The translations under genes were made by a program, and so were the position numbers. A stretch of DNA of 64,000 nt, taken from positions 230,156-294,155 of the forward strand of contig NZ_JAQMHX010000008.1 in assembly GCF_028331445.1 (NCBI RefSeq), in the 5' to 3' direction. This document shows positions 26,982 through 35,555 of the stretch, one piece after another. The DNA comes from Candidatus Phyllobacterium onerii (GTDB taxonomy: Bacteria > Pseudomonadota > Alphaproteobacteria > Rhizobiales > Rhizobiaceae). The notes under the pieces were generated by a model. That model was not told the origin of the DNA. It was given only the letters and a program-made list of their open reading frames with translations, and ran no database searches. Each line of letters begins with the position of its first letter. The first letter of the stretch is position 1.

Positions 26982-28223
26982 TCAGTCTTGCGCAAGCCGA
27001 TCAAGATGCATGCGGATGTGGGCGGCTTCTGCAGCCGTGTTAGCGAGAGAGATTGCGCGATTGAACGCCTCCCTAGCTTCGCTGGTGCGGCCTATCTTCA
27101 TCAGGAGGCCACCTTTGACACCGAAGAAATGAAAATAACCGGAGAGCCTGTCCTCCAGGGGCTCGATCAGAGCCAGCGCTTCGGCGGGACCTCGCACCTT
27201 TGCAACGGCGACCGCCCGATTGAGCGTGATGACGGGCGAGGGGGTCAGCCTTTCGAGTGCTGCGTAAAGCAGATCTATCTCGGTCCAATCCGTGTCCTCT
27301 GCGCGCTTGGCCCGTGCATGCAACGCAGCGATTGCGGCCTGAATCTGATAGGGACCGGGTGCTCTGTGGCGCATTGCCTTGTCGATCAGCGCTAATCCTT
27401 CATTGATCATGCTGCGATTCCAGAGATCACGATCCTGGTTCTCCAGCAATATCACCGAGCCATCCGCATCGAAACGAGCCTCAGATCGGGCACTTTGCAG
27501 CAGCAGGAGTGCGGTCAATCCCATAATCTCCGGCTCAGTAGGGAAGATTCGCAGGAGCAATCGCGAAAGGCGGATGGCTTCGTCGCATAGTGGTGATCGT
27601 GCTTGTGCTTCAGTGCTACCGGTCGAGTAACCTTCGTTGAAGATCAGGTAGACCATGGCTGCGACTGCTGCGAGCCGCTCGGCCCGTTCGATTGGCCCAG
27701 GCGTTTCGAATGGTATTTCGCCAGCTCCAATACGACTCTTTGCGCGTGTTATCCGCTGCTCCATTGCGCTCTCGCCGACGAGAAAGGCGCGGGCGATCTG
27801 CCGGACAGACAGGCCTGACACGATCCGGAGCGCCAAGGGGATTTGCTGCGTTGGGGGAAGATCTGGATGACAGCAAATGAACAGCAGGCGCAGAATATCG
27901 TCACGGTAGTCTGAACCGTCTATCTTGTCGACGATGGCGGTTTCCGCATCTTCCAGGTCAGATAGGAGTTCCTCGGGCGGTAGAGGTTGTTGCTTTACCT
28001 GCCGCCGAACGACGTCGATCGCACTGTTACGCCCGACAAAGATCAGCCACGCGGTGGGATCTCGCGGCGGACCGTTCTTTCCCCAGCTTTTCAGCGCACG
28101 AAGGCAGGCCTCCTGAAATGCCTCTTCCGCCGTATCGAGATTGCGGAAGTAGCGGAGCAATGCACCGACTGCCTGTGGGCGCGCCGCAACGAGGGCTGCA
28201 TCGATCCAGTTCGTGTCGTTCAT
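26982..28223 (-). CDS. ECF-family RNA polymerase sigma factor with C-terminal extension (ECF42 type)
   Basis: A 413-aa sigma factor, far longer than a typical ECF. Residues about 15-85 carry region 2 (ALLRYFRNLDTAEEAFQEACLRALKSW, IDVVRRQVKQ), residues about 110-165 carry region 4 (PLALRIVSGLSVRQIARAFLVGESAMEQRITRAKSRI). From about 180 on is a helical extension with TPR-like helices (LNRAVAVAKVRGPAEALALIEPLE, SEAREAFNRAISLANTAAEAAHI). This architecture, with a DGPF protein encoded beside it and no anti-sigma factor, matches the ECF42 group, whose C-terminal domain regulates activity. Overlaps the upstream DGPF gene as ATGA. Confidence 0.88.
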   Translation of the reverse strand: MNDTNWIDAALVAARPQAVGALLRYFRNLDTAEEAFQEACLRALKSWGKNGPPRDPTAWLIFVGRNSAIDVVRRQVKQQPLPPEELLSDLEDAETAIVDKIDGSDYRDDILRLLFICCHPDLPPTQQIPLALRIVSGLSVRQIARAFLVGESAMEQRITRAKSRIGAGEIPFETPGPIERAERLAAVAAMVYLIFNEGYSTGSTEAQARSPLCDEAIRLSRLLLRIFPTEPEIMGLTALLLLQSARSEARFDADGSVILLENQDRDLWNRSMINEGLALIDKAMRHRAPGPYQIQAAIAALHARAKRAEDTDWTEIDLLYAALERLTPSPVITLNRAVAVAKVRGPAEALALIEPLEDRLSGYFHFFGVKGGLLMKIGRTSEAREAFNRAISLANTAAEAAHIRMHLDRLAQD

Positions 28224-28594
28224 GGAAAACTCGATCCTTGCCTGAAGATGCCGACCGGCCTTATCTCGTAGGAGCCGGTGCCCGGATTTGCGCGTGCAAG
28301 GTCTCGCGCCGTTTCAAGTGCCTCGTCCAGTGACTGACAATCGACAATGTAAAACCCGAGAAGTTGCTCTTTTGTCTCGGCAAAGGGCCCGTCTATGACG
28401 ATAGGGTCCTCGCGACCTTTGCGAAGGGTGGTCGCAGCAGTAGTCGGAAGAAGCCTTGCGACAGGGCCAAGACGTCCCTGCTTGGTAAGCTTTTCCTGGA
28501 CGACAGCAAGGCGCGCCATCACTGCGTCATCTTCTTCCTTGGTCCAGGAACTGACGACGTCTTCCGGGTTATAGCAAAGTATGGCGTAAAGCAT
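28220..28594 (-). CDS. DGPF/YciI-like protein paired with the ECF sigma factor
   Basis: A 124-aa YciI-related protein. MLYAILCYNPEDVVSSWTKEEDDAVMARL opens the fold; VIDGPFAETKEQLLGFYIVDC includes the DGPF motif that names the group. ECF42 sigma factors are regularly encoded with such proteins and appear to control them; mechanism not known. The ATG at 28594 has AAGGAA 7 bases upstream. Confidence 0.85.
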   Translation of the reverse strand: MLYAILCYNPEDVVSSWTKEEDDAVMARLAVVQEKLTKQGRLGPVARLLPTTAATTLRKGREDPIVIDGPFAETKEQLLGFYIVDCQSLDEALETARDLARANPGTGSYEIRPVGIFRQGSSFP

Positions 28595-28734
28595 GGGATC
28601 GTTCCTTCTGATGTGAAGACGATCCACTATGGCCAATCCCGACATCGGGTCTAGAAAATTATGCATTCTCGGAAATGGTTGCAGTACCACGGCGGGAAAA
28701 GCACCAAGGGCCATCCCGCCTCTTCGTCACATAG

Positions 28735-29133
28735 TTACCTGCAAGGGAATCCGGGTGCTATTTTGCAGTTGGGTCGCGGACGGTTGGGTTTGGGGCGGGG
28801 ACGATAACCATGACCATAATGATATGGCGGTCTTACAACGACAGTAGGTCGAATGACCACTGGGCGCTGTACGACAACCCTCGTCCGCTGGACATAATTG
28901 GCAGAAAGCCATCCACGCACACCTTGACTCGCCACGTGGCACCAACTCGGCTGACACCCAAGAACGTTGATGCGCGTACCTTCGGGCAACGTTCCGACAC
29001 GAGCGTAACTGGTTCCCGGTCCTGCGCGGAGATTGACATTTCCGGTTGTATAGCCGACGTCCGCCAAGGCCGATGCCGGCCAAGAAACCAGCGCGATACT
29101 AATCAAAATGGCTGATAACAGCTTGTTAGACAT
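28735..29133 (-). CDS. Secreted SH3 domain protein with a basic proline/arginine tail
   Basis: A 132-aa exported protein. It has a signal peptide (residues 1-25, ending SALA), a bacterial SH3 domain at about 28-82 (TGNVNLRAGPGTSYARVGTLPEGTRINVLGC, WLSANYV) with a Cys pair (GCQPSWC), and then a low-complexity tail rich in Arg, Pro, Val and His ending CKIAPGFPCR. Cell-envelope binding is likely. Its ribosome site, GGGAGGTGATCC, two bases before the ATG, is unusually long and matches nearly the whole 16S rRNA 3' end, which decides the start at 29133. Confidence 0.85.
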   Translation of the reverse strand: MSNKLLSAILISIALVSWPASALADVGYTTGNVNLRAGPGTSYARVGTLPEGTRINVLGCQPSWCHVASQGVRGWLSANYVQRTRVVVQRPVVIRPTVVVRPPYHYGHGYRPRPKPNRPRPNCKIAPGFPCR

Positions 29134-29623
29134 TGGATCACCTCCCGCTCTGCACTCCATCAATATTAGTGACAACAAATGCGATTCCTGAAGTGTTGTC
29201 GAGAGTCTTTGCAGATAATGGTAAAGGTTACTGTATATCAGAAACGAATTATCCGAGAATTCCTTGGTACATTCTAAATGTAATAGGTGCGCGCGAATCA
29301 TAGCCAGCTATCTATTAGGTAATGGATTCCAATTTCGCGTGCCGGCAGGAGTATAACTCGACGGTAAAGTCGGAAAGCTGGCTAATGGTTAGACAAGTTG
29401 CTGACGAAAGGAATTCCAGTAATTCACGAAATCGTCATTAATATTAATATGACAAATAAATAATTGGGATTACGTTAAATGTAAGAATGAGTTATTCTCA
29501 TATAGGAAGCTTCGCCAAATTTCGGGAGTATTGCGATCTGGCAACTCCGCCAAGCATTCGTTTTTCCCGACATTTAACGCGATCAAGCTTTCTTCAAAGT
29601 TGGCGGCATCTCGGAGGCTGCAG
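29134..29623. other. AT-rich intergenic region between divergent envelope genes
   Basis: About 490 bases without a supportable gene. The stretch around 29400-29520 is clearly more AT-rich than the surroundings (runs such as ATTAATATTAATATGACAAA). It must carry the promoters of the SH3-protein gene (leftward) and the DUF2865 gene (rightward). I see no RNA gene or strong hairpin. Confidence 0.6.
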
Positions 29624-30853
29624 ATGGCAACGCGGCTGTTTCCTTTCTTTCAACTTTTAGTTGTGACCGGGTTGATATCGGCGCTTGTTCCGACATCCCT
29701 CAAAACCGCCCACGCCGCTCCTGCGGCATGCGCGACCTTGCAGCGGCAATTGGTGGCCGCCTCAAGCGGCAGAAGTGTTTCACAGAAGAACAGCCCTCTG
29801 GTGCAGCGACAAGCGCTGCAGCTTCAACAGGTGCGGGCGAAGGCAAGCAACGCAGGCTGTGGAGGCTTCCTATTTTCTCGCGGGAATCCTGCACTCTGCA
29901 AGCGCTATGTTCAAACGATTGACGCGATGTCCGCCAAACTCGCAAGACTTCAAAATGCAGGTGAAAGATCCGGTTCGGCACAACCTTCGCGCCAGCAGAT
30001 TCTGGCCTCAATGGAGGCCAGAGGCTGTAATGAAAGGGTGGCTTCGATTGGTAGAAACAATGATTCAACCAATGTCCGTCGAAAGACCCTATTAGAAGTT
30101 TTGTTTGGCGCGCGAGCTGACGAGGAGCAGAAGCCTGCTTCCAGAATAATGGTCAAACGGCAATTGGATGAACGCGAGGCACACCGCAAGGTGTCTGCGG
30201 CGCCGGAGACGCTTGCAGCGACGTATGAAGGGACAGAGCCGAGCGTTAACGGCGTTGTCAAAAAGGGTTATCGAACCATTTGCGTGCGTACATGCGATGG
30301 ATACTATTTCCCGATCTCGTTTTCGACGAAGCCCAAATATTTTGCGCGTGATCAAAATGCTTGCAGTGCGATGTGTCCGGCCGGAAACGCGAAATTATAC
30401 TATCACGCGGTGCCCGAACAGGAGTCGGATGCAATGATATCCATCGCCGACAAGAAGCCCTATAGTGAACTTCCCAACGCATTCAATTACCGCACGGCGG
30501 GTGTCAAAGCCGTGCCGGGTTGCACGTGCCATGCTCAAGCCGATATGATGGCTGCCGCACCGAAGCTCATCGTTCCCCAATCCAAACCTACTACATCAGT
30601 GGTGAAAGAGACCGGAGAGCCAGATGTCGATACGCTGTCGGAGGAACCTGCTCAGGGAGACGTTGATGAAGCTGAGACGCCCCATAAAAGTGTAAGGACT
30701 GTTGGTCCTGCGTTTTTCCCCGACGAAGCCAATCCTACAGATTTTACTGCTCCACCTCCGGAAAAGGAGGTCCAGGAAAGCAAGGCCAGCATCCTCACGC
30801 CTGAGAATATCGTCAAGACGATAGCGTCCGACATTATGCGACGAATCCAATAG
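29624..30853 (+). CDS. DUF2865 domain protein, exported
   Basis: A 409-aa protein with an N-terminal signal segment (residues about 1-35, ending AHAAP), then a stretch of Gln/Arg-rich helix with paired Cys (CGGFLFSRGNPALCKRY), and a DUF2865 core near 240-310 with several Cys (RTICVRTCDGYYFPISFS, QNACSAMCPAGNAKLYYH, GCTCHAQ). The tail from about 325 is acidic and Pro-rich. The family is confined largely to Hyphomicrobiales; function unknown, envelope location likely. ATG at 29624 with GGAGG upstream is preferred over a TTG 31 codons earlier. Confidence 0.82.
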   Translation: MATRLFPFFQLLVVTGLISALVPTSLKTAHAAPAACATLQRQLVAASSGRSVSQKNSPLVQRQALQLQQVRAKASNAGCGGFLFSRGNPALCKRYVQTIDAMSAKLARLQNAGERSGSAQPSRQQILASMEARGCNERVASIGRNNDSTNVRRKTLLEVLFGARADEEQKPASRIMVKRQLDEREAHRKVSAAPETLAATYEGTEPSVNGVVKKGYRTICVRTCDGYYFPISFSTKPKYFARDQNACSAMCPAGNAKLYYHAVPEQESDAMISIADKKPYSELPNAFNYRTAGVKAVPGCTCHAQADMMAAAPKLIVPQSKPTTSVVKETGEPDVDTLSEEPAQGDVDEAETPHKSVRTVGPAFFPDEANPTDFTAPPPEKEVQESKASILTPENIVKTIASDIMRRIQ

Positions 30854-30953
30854 AATATCTGTCCTCAATCGAAGCGATGCATTCTATCAGGTTTGTTGGC
30901 GTGATAGCCATGCTAGGCTTGGTCTAGTGAGTGAGAGGGAGCATGAGTCGCAT

Positions 30954-31730
30954 ATGAGAAAAGCCGATTGGTCGCCTGACCAGTATCTCAAATTCGAGGA
31001 CGAACGAACCCGCCCGGCAAATGACCTGCTTTCCGCCGTTCCCAATCAGAATGTGAAATTGGCGGTGGATCTCGGCTGCGGCCCAGGCAATTCCACCGAA
31101 CTGCTTGTAGAGCGGTATCCGCATGCTGAAGTTCTTGGGATCGATTCTTCTGCGGATATGACCGCTAAGGCAAAGGAGCGACTGCCGGGTTGCGAATTTG
31201 CGGTCACCGACATTGATATGTGGCAGCCGCAAAAGAATTTCGATCTTCTCTATGCCAATGCCGTCATGCAGTGGCTGCCTGACCACGACCGGCTGTTCCC
31301 GCGGCTGATGGGTTTCCTCAATACAGGAGGTTCTCTGGCGATACAGATGCCAGATAATCTGCAGGAGGCGACACATGTCGCTATGCGGGAGGTAGCGGCT
31401 GACGAGCGCTGGGCGGCAAGGGTAACGCAGGCGGATGCCACCCGTAGCGAAATAGGCACCGCATCATTCTATTATCATTTGCTACGACCCCATTGCCAAC
31501 ACGTCGACGTTTGGCGCACGACCTATCATCACCCGTTGCAGGGGCTGGAAGGCATCATTGAATGGTTTAAGGGTTCAGGGTTGCGCCCGTATCTTTCTCT
31601 GCTCAACGACGATGAACGCGCAGATTTTCTTGACAAGTACAGGCAACGTTTGGCTCAATCCTACAAGCCGATGGATGACGGGATAGTGCTGTTGCCATTC
31701 CCTCGTATATTCATCGTTGCGACGCGGTAA
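30954..31730 (+). CDS. tam: Trans-aconitate 2-methyltransferase
   Basis: SAM-dependent enzyme that methylates trans-aconitate, a by-product of aconitase. The 258-aa protein shows the start WSPDQYLKFEDERTRPANDLL, typical for Tam, the SAM loop AVDLGCGPGNSTELL, GIDSSADMTAKA and the family block YANAVMQWLPDH. The last part FPRIFIVATR also fits. Start at ATG 30954; a GTG nine codons upstream is possible. Confidence 0.9.
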   Translation: MRKADWSPDQYLKFEDERTRPANDLLSAVPNQNVKLAVDLGCGPGNSTELLVERYPHAEVLGIDSSADMTAKAKERLPGCEFAVTDIDMWQPQKNFDLLYANAVMQWLPDHDRLFPRLMGFLNTGGSLAIQMPDNLQEATHVAMREVAADERWAARVTQADATRSEIGTASFYYHLLRPHCQHVDVWRTTYHHPLQGLEGIIEWFKGSGLRPYLSLLNDDERADFLDKYRQRLAQSYKPMDDGIVLLPFPRIFIVATR

Positions 31731-31986
31731 ATCCATCATAAAGCTCAAGAAAATATTGAAGGTGTTTCGCAAATGAATGCGGAATAGGTGCCTAGCATCG
31801 CCGCGACGAAAATCGCACAATCCCATTTGCAGTGGCGACACTGAGGAGCGGCGGTATGCGGAGGAGTGTATGCCTGCCATCTCTTGATAGGAGAATTATC
31901 GAAAACTCAAAAGAGGCAGCCTGCACTGACGCGTAGCGCGCTTGCCAGGCAACCGGAGACTTAGGCTTTTGCCAAGGGGAGGAACT

Positions 31987-33279
31987 ATGCTCGAAAAGCT
32001 TTTCAAGCTTAACGACCACAATACATCGGTACGCACGGAAGTGTTGGCAGGACTGACGACGTTCCTGACAATGTCGTATATCATTTTCGTCAATCCAGAG
32101 ATCTTGTCCTCGACGGGGATGGATCGCAATGCTGTGTTTGTCGCGACCTGTATCGCCGCTGCACTTGGTTCGGGCGTGATGGCGCTGGTCGCCAATTGGC
32201 CGATTGGCATGGCGCCCGGCATGGGCCTCAACGCCTTCTTCGCCTTTACGGTCGTAGCGGCGATGGGTTTCAGCTGGCAGCAGGCGCTCGGAGCAGTGTT
32301 CATCTCGGGCTGCATCTTTCTGCTGCTTACCGTAACCGGAATACGTCGCTGGCTTGTCGCAGGCATTCCCAAATCATTGCGGAGCGCGATCGCGGCGGGT
32401 ATCGGCCTCTTCCTCGCATTCATAGCGTTGAAAAATTCCGGCATTGTCGTGGCAAATCCCGCGACCTTCGTTGGGTTGGGTCACCTTGGAAGTACTGGGG
32501 CCCTGCTCGCGATCCTGGGCTTCTTCGTCATCGCAGCGCTCGATGCGCTCAAAGTTCGCGGGGCAATTCTGATCGGCATTCTTGTTGTGACGGTCCTGTC
32601 GATGATCCTTGGCGTGAGTGAGTTCAAGGGCGTGTTTTCAGCGCCGCCAAGTCTGGCACCAACCTTCCTCCAGCTTGATATCATGGGTGCGTTGCATACC
32701 GGACTTCTGCAGGTCATCCTCGTATTCGTGCTTGTCGAGGTGTTTGATGCGACCGGAACCTTGATCGGCGTCAGCAAGCGCGCCGGGCTGATCGAAGAGG
32801 GGAAGCCGAATAATCTTGGCCGCGCATTGTTTGCCGACAGCACGGCCATCGTGGCCGGCTCGTTGCTCGGGACCAGCAGCACGACCGCCTATGTCGAAAG
32901 TGCCTCGGGCGTTCAAGCTGGCGGGCGTACAGGTTTGACCGCGTTGACCATCGCTCTGCTGTTCCTGGCGGCGCTATTCATCTCGCCGCTAGCGGCTTCC
33001 GTGCCGGGTTATGCAACCGCTCCAGCGTTGCTCTATGTGGCGGGGCTCATGATGCATGAACTCGTCGATATCGAATGGGGCGATGTCACGGAGTCGACCC
33101 CGGCAGCGATAACCGCTTTGATGATCCCCTTCACATATTCGATAGCGAACGGTCTCGCCTTCGGGTTCATCAGCTATGTCGTGCTGAAGACATTCACGGG
33201 CAAGGCAAGTGTTGTGCACCCCGCTACATGGCTTGTGGCTGCGCTCTTTGTCATAAAGTTCGCGCTGTTTCCGGGCTGA
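31987..33279 (+). CDS. NCS2/AzgA-type purine permease
   Basis: A 430-aa inner-membrane nucleobase transporter of the AzgA (adenine/guanine/hypoxanthine) branch: FLTMSYIIFVNPEILSSTGMD, PGMGLNAFFAFTVV (motif of the first half), LVEVFDATGTLIGVSKRAGL and SLLGTSSTTAYVESASGVQAGGRTGLT (second half). About 12-14 membrane segments. It supplies purines to the catabolic genes that follow. GGGGAGG precedes the ATG at 31987. I found no recognisable riboswitch in the 256-base leader region, though it has several small hairpins near the ribosome site. Confidence 0.9.
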   Translation: MLEKLFKLNDHNTSVRTEVLAGLTTFLTMSYIIFVNPEILSSTGMDRNAVFVATCIAAALGSGVMALVANWPIGMAPGMGLNAFFAFTVVAAMGFSWQQALGAVFISGCIFLLLTVTGIRRWLVAGIPKSLRSAIAAGIGLFLAFIALKNSGIVVANPATFVGLGHLGSTGALLAILGFFVIAALDALKVRGAILIGILVVTVLSMILGVSEFKGVFSAPPSLAPTFLQLDIMGALHTGLLQVILVFVLVEVFDATGTLIGVSKRAGLIEEGKPNNLGRALFADSTAIVAGSLLGTSSTTAYVESASGVQAGGRTGLTALTIALLFLAALFISPLAASVPGYATAPALLYVAGLMMHELVDIEWGDVTESTPAAITALMIPFTYSIANGLAFGFISYVVLKTFTGKASVVHPATWLVAALFVIKFALFPG

Positions 33280-33290
33280 CCTCACGATCC

Positions 33291-33335
33291 GGCGCGGATG
33301 CGGCGATTGCGTCGCATCCGCGCCATTGCTATTTT
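33291..33335 (+). terminator. Rho-independent-type terminator after the purine permease
   Basis: A 12-bp stem (GGCGCGGATGCG with CGCATCCGCGCC) starting 12 bases past the permease stop, followed by ATTGCTATTTT. Confidence 0.7.
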
Positions 33336-33369
33336 GAATATCAAACAATCCTTGATCAGAAAGCCACCG

Positions 33370-33975
33370 ATGGAGCAGAAAACCGCGACGAACAACCTTG
33401 TTGAGGTACTGCTTGATACGATCGAGCACCGGATTATCCCGAAGACCGAGAGCGGCGTAGCCGCAGGAAACAAGATCTTCGGTGCCGCGCTACTGTGCAA
33501 ATCGGATCTGTCGCTTGTCTTGGCAGAGACCAATAACGAGACGGAAAACCCGCTATGGCATGGCGAGGTTCATGCGTTGAAGCGATTCTTCGAGATGGCG
33601 GAGGATACCCGCCCAGATCCGCGCGAACTGATTTTCTTGTCGACCCACGAACCTTGCTCCATGTGCCTTTCGGCTATCACCTGGGCAGGTTTTGACAATT
33701 TCTACTACTTCTTCAGCCACGAAGATTCGCGCGATGCATTTGCAATCCCGCATGATCTCAAAATCTTGAAGGAAGTTTTCACGTTGGAACCGGGCGGCTA
33801 CAATAAGGAAAACGCGTTCTGGAAAAGTTATTCCATCCACAAGATGATTGCGGAGCTTCCGGAGCCGGATCGGGAAAGACTGCAAAACCGTGCTGCGGCA
33901 ATCGGTGCAAAATATGCGGTACTCTCGGAGCAATATCAGTCCAGCAAGGACGAGAACTCAATTCCCCTGAACTGA
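33370..33975 (+). CDS. Cytidine/deoxycytidylate deaminase-fold nucleobase deaminase
   Basis: A 201-aa zinc deaminase. The zinc site is plain: WHGEVHAL gives His and catalytic Glu, STHEPCSMCLSAITWAG gives PCxxC. It is between a purine permease and the ureide genes, so guanine or another purine/pterin base is a more likely substrate than tRNA. A second guanine deaminase of the amidohydrolase type is encoded at 44514, so the two would be non-homologous enzymes in one island if both act on guanine. The ATG at 33370 lies within the family start. Confidence 0.8.
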   Translation: MEQKTATNNLVEVLLDTIEHRIIPKTESGVAAGNKIFGAALLCKSDLSLVLAETNNETENPLWHGEVHALKRFFEMAEDTRPDPRELIFLSTHEPCSMCLSAITWAGFDNFYYFFSHEDSRDAFAIPHDLKILKEVFTLEPGGYNKENAFWKSYSIHKMIAELPEPDRERLQNRAAAIGAKYAVLSEQYQSSKDENSIPLN

Positions 33976-33992
33976 GCGTCTTAACGCAAAAC

Positions 33993-34026
33993 AAAGGCCG
34001 CCCTTCCAGAGGAGAGCGGCCTTTTT
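33993..34026. terminator. Terminator between convergent deaminase and allA
   Basis: Stem AAAGGCCGC/GCGGCCTTT with a loop of 14 bases and a run of five T on the plus strand; on the minus strand the transcript of the ureide operon reads into the same hairpin. Confidence 0.8.
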
Positions 34027-34042
34027 GGCGCGTGTGTCGGAG

Positions 34043-34528
34043 TTAGCGAATAAGAAACGCTTCGGGATAGAAATGCTCTTGCAGATTGACGCCATCGCCG
34101 CCCCGGTCGATGACAACAAAGTCTGACTCTCCCTGAAGCGGCGTCAAAATGCCGTGCCACACGTTGCGATGAATGTTCACACCTTGGCCCGGTTGCGTCA
34201 GAAAGGCGACAGGATCGGTTGGGCCATCGGGGTGGTCGTGAGCTGCCACGACGAGAAACGGATTGCTTGACAAGGGCACGAAGGCTTGGCTGCCCAAAGG
34301 ATGCCGTTCGACCATTTCCAGCTTGAGGGGCAGTTCATAAGGTTTGCCGCGCAGCAAACTGATCATAGTACGTGCGTTGTCTCCCATCGTCTCGACCTTG
34401 GCCAGATCATGGTAGCGCACGCACATGCCATGATTGATGGGCAAGCTGCTTGCACCTTCTACCTCAATGACATCCCCGAAAGGCGCAAACGCCTCCCGGG
34501 TCAAGTGTTGAATGACGATTTCGCGCAT
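34043..34528 (-). CDS. allA: Ureidoglycolate lyase
   Basis: Splits ureidoglycolate to glyoxylate and urea, the last step of the ureide branch. The 161-aa cupin-fold protein shows HLTREAFAPFGDVIE at the start, PLKLEMVERHPLGSQAFVPL near 70 and NIHRNVWHGILTPL near 118 (metal-binding His region). Length is normal. It begins at ATG 34528, overlapping nothing: the allantoicase stop is five bases upstream. Confidence 0.93.
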   Translation of the reverse strand: MREIVIQHLTREAFAPFGDVIEVEGASSLPINHGMCVRYHDLAKVETMGDNARTMISLLRGKPYELPLKLEMVERHPLGSQAFVPLSSNPFLVVAAHDHPDGPTDPVAFLTQPGQGVNIHRNVWHGILTPLQGESDFVVIDRGGDGVNLQEHFYPEAFLIR

Positions 34529-34532
34529 TTGA

Positions 34533-35546
34533 TTATCCGCGCGCGATCTTACCAAACAGCCGCAACCTGCTCACACCACCATCCGGATAGATGTTGAAGC
34601 GAGCGTGCGTCACTGCGCCGTTTTGCTTGATCTGGTTGCCGCCATATTCATGGATGTTGTCCGCGGACAACTTCTGGACAGGCAGAATCTCTTCCCAGAA
34701 CATGGATGAAGCGACAACCAACTCGTCGAGACTCTCGCCGGCATTGCCAAGATCGGCGACCTGAATCGAGCAGGCATCCGGATAGTTCCCCTTGAAGTGG
34801 GCAGTATCCACAATTGCGCTTTCAATGGTTCCGCGCGCGGCAAGCTTGATGATGATCCAGTCATTGCCTGGCTCGCGCCTGCGGCGTGTTTCCCAACCGT
34901 CGCCCATATTGATGCCGCGACCTGGTGCGAGCAGGCGCTGATAGCCATAATGCGCATTCGACATGGCGACGACACGGCCGCCAAGAAGCGAGGAAGCGAG
35001 ATCGACTGCCTCACCATTGACGCTATCAATATCCAGCGACGGCTGACCGTAAACACGCAGGCGCGCAACGCCGCCATCCGGGTGTATGTGCAGGCGAACA
35101 TGAGTCCACACTTGCTTCGAGCCGCAAGTAAAGTAGTGGTGCGAACTAGCGCCGAGTTGGCTCAATCCGAGCACCTCCGTCCACAAGGTGGTTTCGTCAG
35201 GTTTGCCCGTTGTATTACAAGCTTCGATACGGCAGGCAGGAGGGTAGTTCCCTGTGAAATGGGCTGTGTCGACATCGAAACCGACGATGGTGCCCGGCGC
35301 GGCAAGCTGGACGACCGCATAATCATGTCCGCTGCTGCGGCGCCGGCGCGTTTCCCAGCCGTCCATCCACTTGCCGTTGTCGTCGAATTTTTCAGGATAG
35401 AAAATCGCAGGCTCATCGCTCAGCATGCGTTCTAGCGGTGCGAAAAACTCGTCTGTGGCGAAGATCGGCTTTGCCCCGAGGCCAGCCGATGCAAGATTGA
35501 TCGCGTTGCGCGCGAATGCGGGGATATCTTCATTGGTGTTTGACAT
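34533..35546 (-). CDS. alc: Allantoicase
   Basis: Hydrolyses allantoate to ureidoglycolate and urea. The 337-aa protein is made of two allantoicase repeats: residues about 20-170 (KWMDGWETRRRRSSGHDYAVVQL, FDVDTAHFTGNYPP) and about 195-335 (GDGWETRRRREPGNDWIIIKL, VDTAHFKGNYPDACS), whose matching GWETRRRR and DTAHFxGNYP motifs show the internal duplication. The ATG at 35546 has GAGGA before it; the ATG two codons earlier is too close to the ribosome site. Nine bases downstream of the puuE-uraD stop. Confidence 0.94.
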   Translation of the reverse strand: MSNTNEDIPAFARNAINLASAGLGAKPIFATDEFFAPLERMLSDEPAIFYPEKFDDNGKWMDGWETRRRRSSGHDYAVVQLAAPGTIVGFDVDTAHFTGNYPPACRIEACNTTGKPDETTLWTEVLGLSQLGASSHHYFTCGSKQVWTHVRLHIHPDGGVARLRVYGQPSLDIDSVNGEAVDLASSLLGGRVVAMSNAHYGYQRLLAPGRGINMGDGWETRRRREPGNDWIIIKLAARGTIESAIVDTAHFKGNYPDACSIQVADLGNAGESLDELVVASSMFWEEILPVQKLSADNIHEYGGNQIKQNGAVTHARFNIYPDGGVSRLRLFGKIARG

Positions 35547-35555
35547 TTTCATTCC

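Noticed and set aside
31731..31986. Possible purine or xanthine riboswitch before the purine permease
   Set aside because: Small hairpins are present near the ribosome site, but I could not match the conserved core of any purine-sensing riboswitch.
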